NCBI RefSeq assembly: GCF_963974425.1
Contig: NZ_CAXBCK010000010.1
Span: 17,561-81,560, forward strand
Reading direction: 5' to 3'
Length of the DNA: 64,000 bases
DNA from: Marixanthomonas sp963974425
GTDB lineage: Bacteria > Bacteroidota > Bacteroidia > Flavobacteriales > Flavobacteriaceae
Below are positions 63,378 through 64,000 of the stretch, one piece after another. A program made the position numbers and the translations under genes. The notes beneath the pieces were generated by a model. That model searched no databases. It was not told the DNA's origin and saw only the letters and a program-made list of their open reading frames with translations. Positions within the stretch are counted from its first letter, which is position 1. Every line of letters starts with the position of its first letter.

Positions 63378-63758
63378 TTAATTCAAAGGGCTTAGGGGAT
63401 CGGAGGCTGGTGGATCTGGTAAAGTAAAATCATACAATTTACCTCCCGTTTGCAATCCATTGTATCCATTTATCATATCGCGATAGATAATACTACCATC
63501 ATCTTGATCGTCAGGCTGTGTTGCTACAAAAATTAATTTTTCTTCATTGGTTGTAGGATCTACCCCTATATAAGCACGAACTTTTTTCTTGCCGCTTCTT
63601 TGCGTTGCCATTTCATCTAAAACAGCTTGCAAATCTTCGGCGGGAATTAAAAATCCATTACATTCATTGTGTTTGTTGTAAGTAGATTCTACGGAGCGCC
63701 ATTCGGTGGTCCAATCTTGTGCTGTTTGTAATGAAATTGAGTTGTCTTCTTGACTCAT
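63378..63758 (-). CDS. Small soluble protein opening cassette B
   Basis: 126 residues, no signal peptide. Layout parallels the opening protein of cassette A: Trp helix (LQTAQDWTTEWRSVESTYNK), helix LIPAEDLQAVLDEMATQ, strands VRAYIGVDPTTNEEKLIFVA, then a Gly/Pro-rich end (DFTLPDPPASDPLSPLN). By-eye similarity of the two is confined to this pattern and a few residues. Function unknown; first gene of the operon. Confidence 0.8.
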   Translation of the reverse strand: MSQEDNSISLQTAQDWTTEWRSVESTYNKHNECNGFLIPAEDLQAVLDEMATQRSGKKKVRAYIGVDPTTNEEKLIFVATQPDDQDDGSIIYRDMINGYNGLQTGGKLYDFTLPDPPASDPLSPLN

Positions 63759-63766
63759 AAATAGAA

Positions 63767-63782
63767 TTTTTGGTTAGTAAAG
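63767..63782 (-). promoter_or_regulatory. Leader motif shared by cassettes A and B (copy B)
   Basis: Minus strand CTTTACTAACCAAAAA, ending eight bases before the ATG at 63758. Matches copy A at 41930-41948 apart from one TAAC unit. Confidence 0.55.
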
Positions 63783-63865
63783 TATAAAAGTAAGAAACCT
63801 TTTTATGAAAACTAACTTAAATTAACCTCATATTTATGAACTTTTTAGGTCATATTTAAAGACGT

Positions 63866-63999
63866 TATTGAAATTTCATCATCCGCTTGATCCATTTCAA
63901 TTTTCTATTGGTATGAGGATAGTATTTTATGGGTAATTCTAACCACGTAGGTTTATCAAGAATACTTTTATAATGTGTAAAACAGTCAAAACCTGCTTT
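63866..63999 (-). CDS. Partial unidentified protein (C-terminus only)
   Basis: The minus-strand frame enters from the right edge and stops at TAA (63866-63868), giving 43 or 44 visible residues, basic and aromatic (KPTWLELPIKYYPH; LKWIKRMMKFQ). No family can be named. It ends about 84 bases before the leader motif of cassette B. Confidence 0.5.
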
Positions 64000-64000
64000 A

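Overview
The window is an AT-rich, gene-dense chromosomal segment of a member of the Flavobacteriia (Bacteroidota), probably a marine Flavobacteriaceae. The clues are Bacteroidota-type -7 promoter boxes (TAnnTTTG) before many genes with no Shine-Dalgarno sequences, a fused alpha/beta 2-oxoacid dehydrogenase E1, menaquinone genes, a type IX secretion sorting domain, and the QEGLA and DUF6122 families. No tRNA, rRNA, insertion sequence or CRISPR array was seen. No gene-free gap exceeds 300 bases. The largest are 10323-10594 (asnB leader), 31315-31587 (dnaK upstream region plus a palindromic repeat), 26133-26396 (one terminator) and 41922-42150 (a divergent promoter region).

Layout. 1-10.3 kb: the end of a membrane protein gene, uvrA, a LOG-family gene, a catalytically degenerate M1-like peptidase, fused E1, and a small secreted protein. 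10.4-12.4 kb: asparagine synthetase behind a ribosome-mediated attenuator whose leader peptide has eight Asn codons. 12.4-17.4 kb: an operon of a QEGLA metallopeptidase, an ATP-grasp ligase and an AstE-like deacylase, then a sterol-desaturase family enzyme. 17.4-24.7 kb: menaquinone genes (menB; menI-menF-menD) mixed with a papain-like peptidase and a CvfB-type RNA-binding protein. 24.7-31.6 kb: an esterase, a leucine-rich-repeat protein, a four-gene ABC/LolA-like operon, and dnaK. 31.6-39.5 kb: a CPBP protease, two dehydrogenases, umuDC with a perfect inverted-repeat operator candidate, sdaA, panB and a pseudouridine synthase. 39.5-48.2 kb: a two-component signalling cassette divergent from a reduced contractile-tail-like module (unknown gene, sheath, tube, unknown gene, membrane-anchored patatin phospholipase). 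48.2-53.1 kb: 5-oxoprolinase genes pxpABC with an Nramp-fold transporter that lacks the metal-binding motifs, and a DUF2891 lipoprotein. 53.2-60.6 kb: an M16 protease, a T9SS-exported leucine-rich-repeat protein, a ComM-like ATPase, and a DUF6122 protein. 60.6-63.8 kb: a second copy of the signalling cassette. The right edge cuts an unidentified gene.

Most notable: (1) the asnB attenuator, where leader peptide, antiterminator and terminator can all be drawn from the bases; (2) the sheath/tube/patatin module without baseplate or ATPase genes; (3) two paralogous cassettes (small soluble protein, multi-pass membrane protein(s), histidine kinase, LuxR-type regulator) that share a leader motif; (4) umuD, whose protein has lost both self-cleavage residues and whose gene sits behind an 11+11 bp inverted repeat; (5) several genes whose promoter leaves only 5-6 bases before the ATG, predicting leaderless mRNAs.
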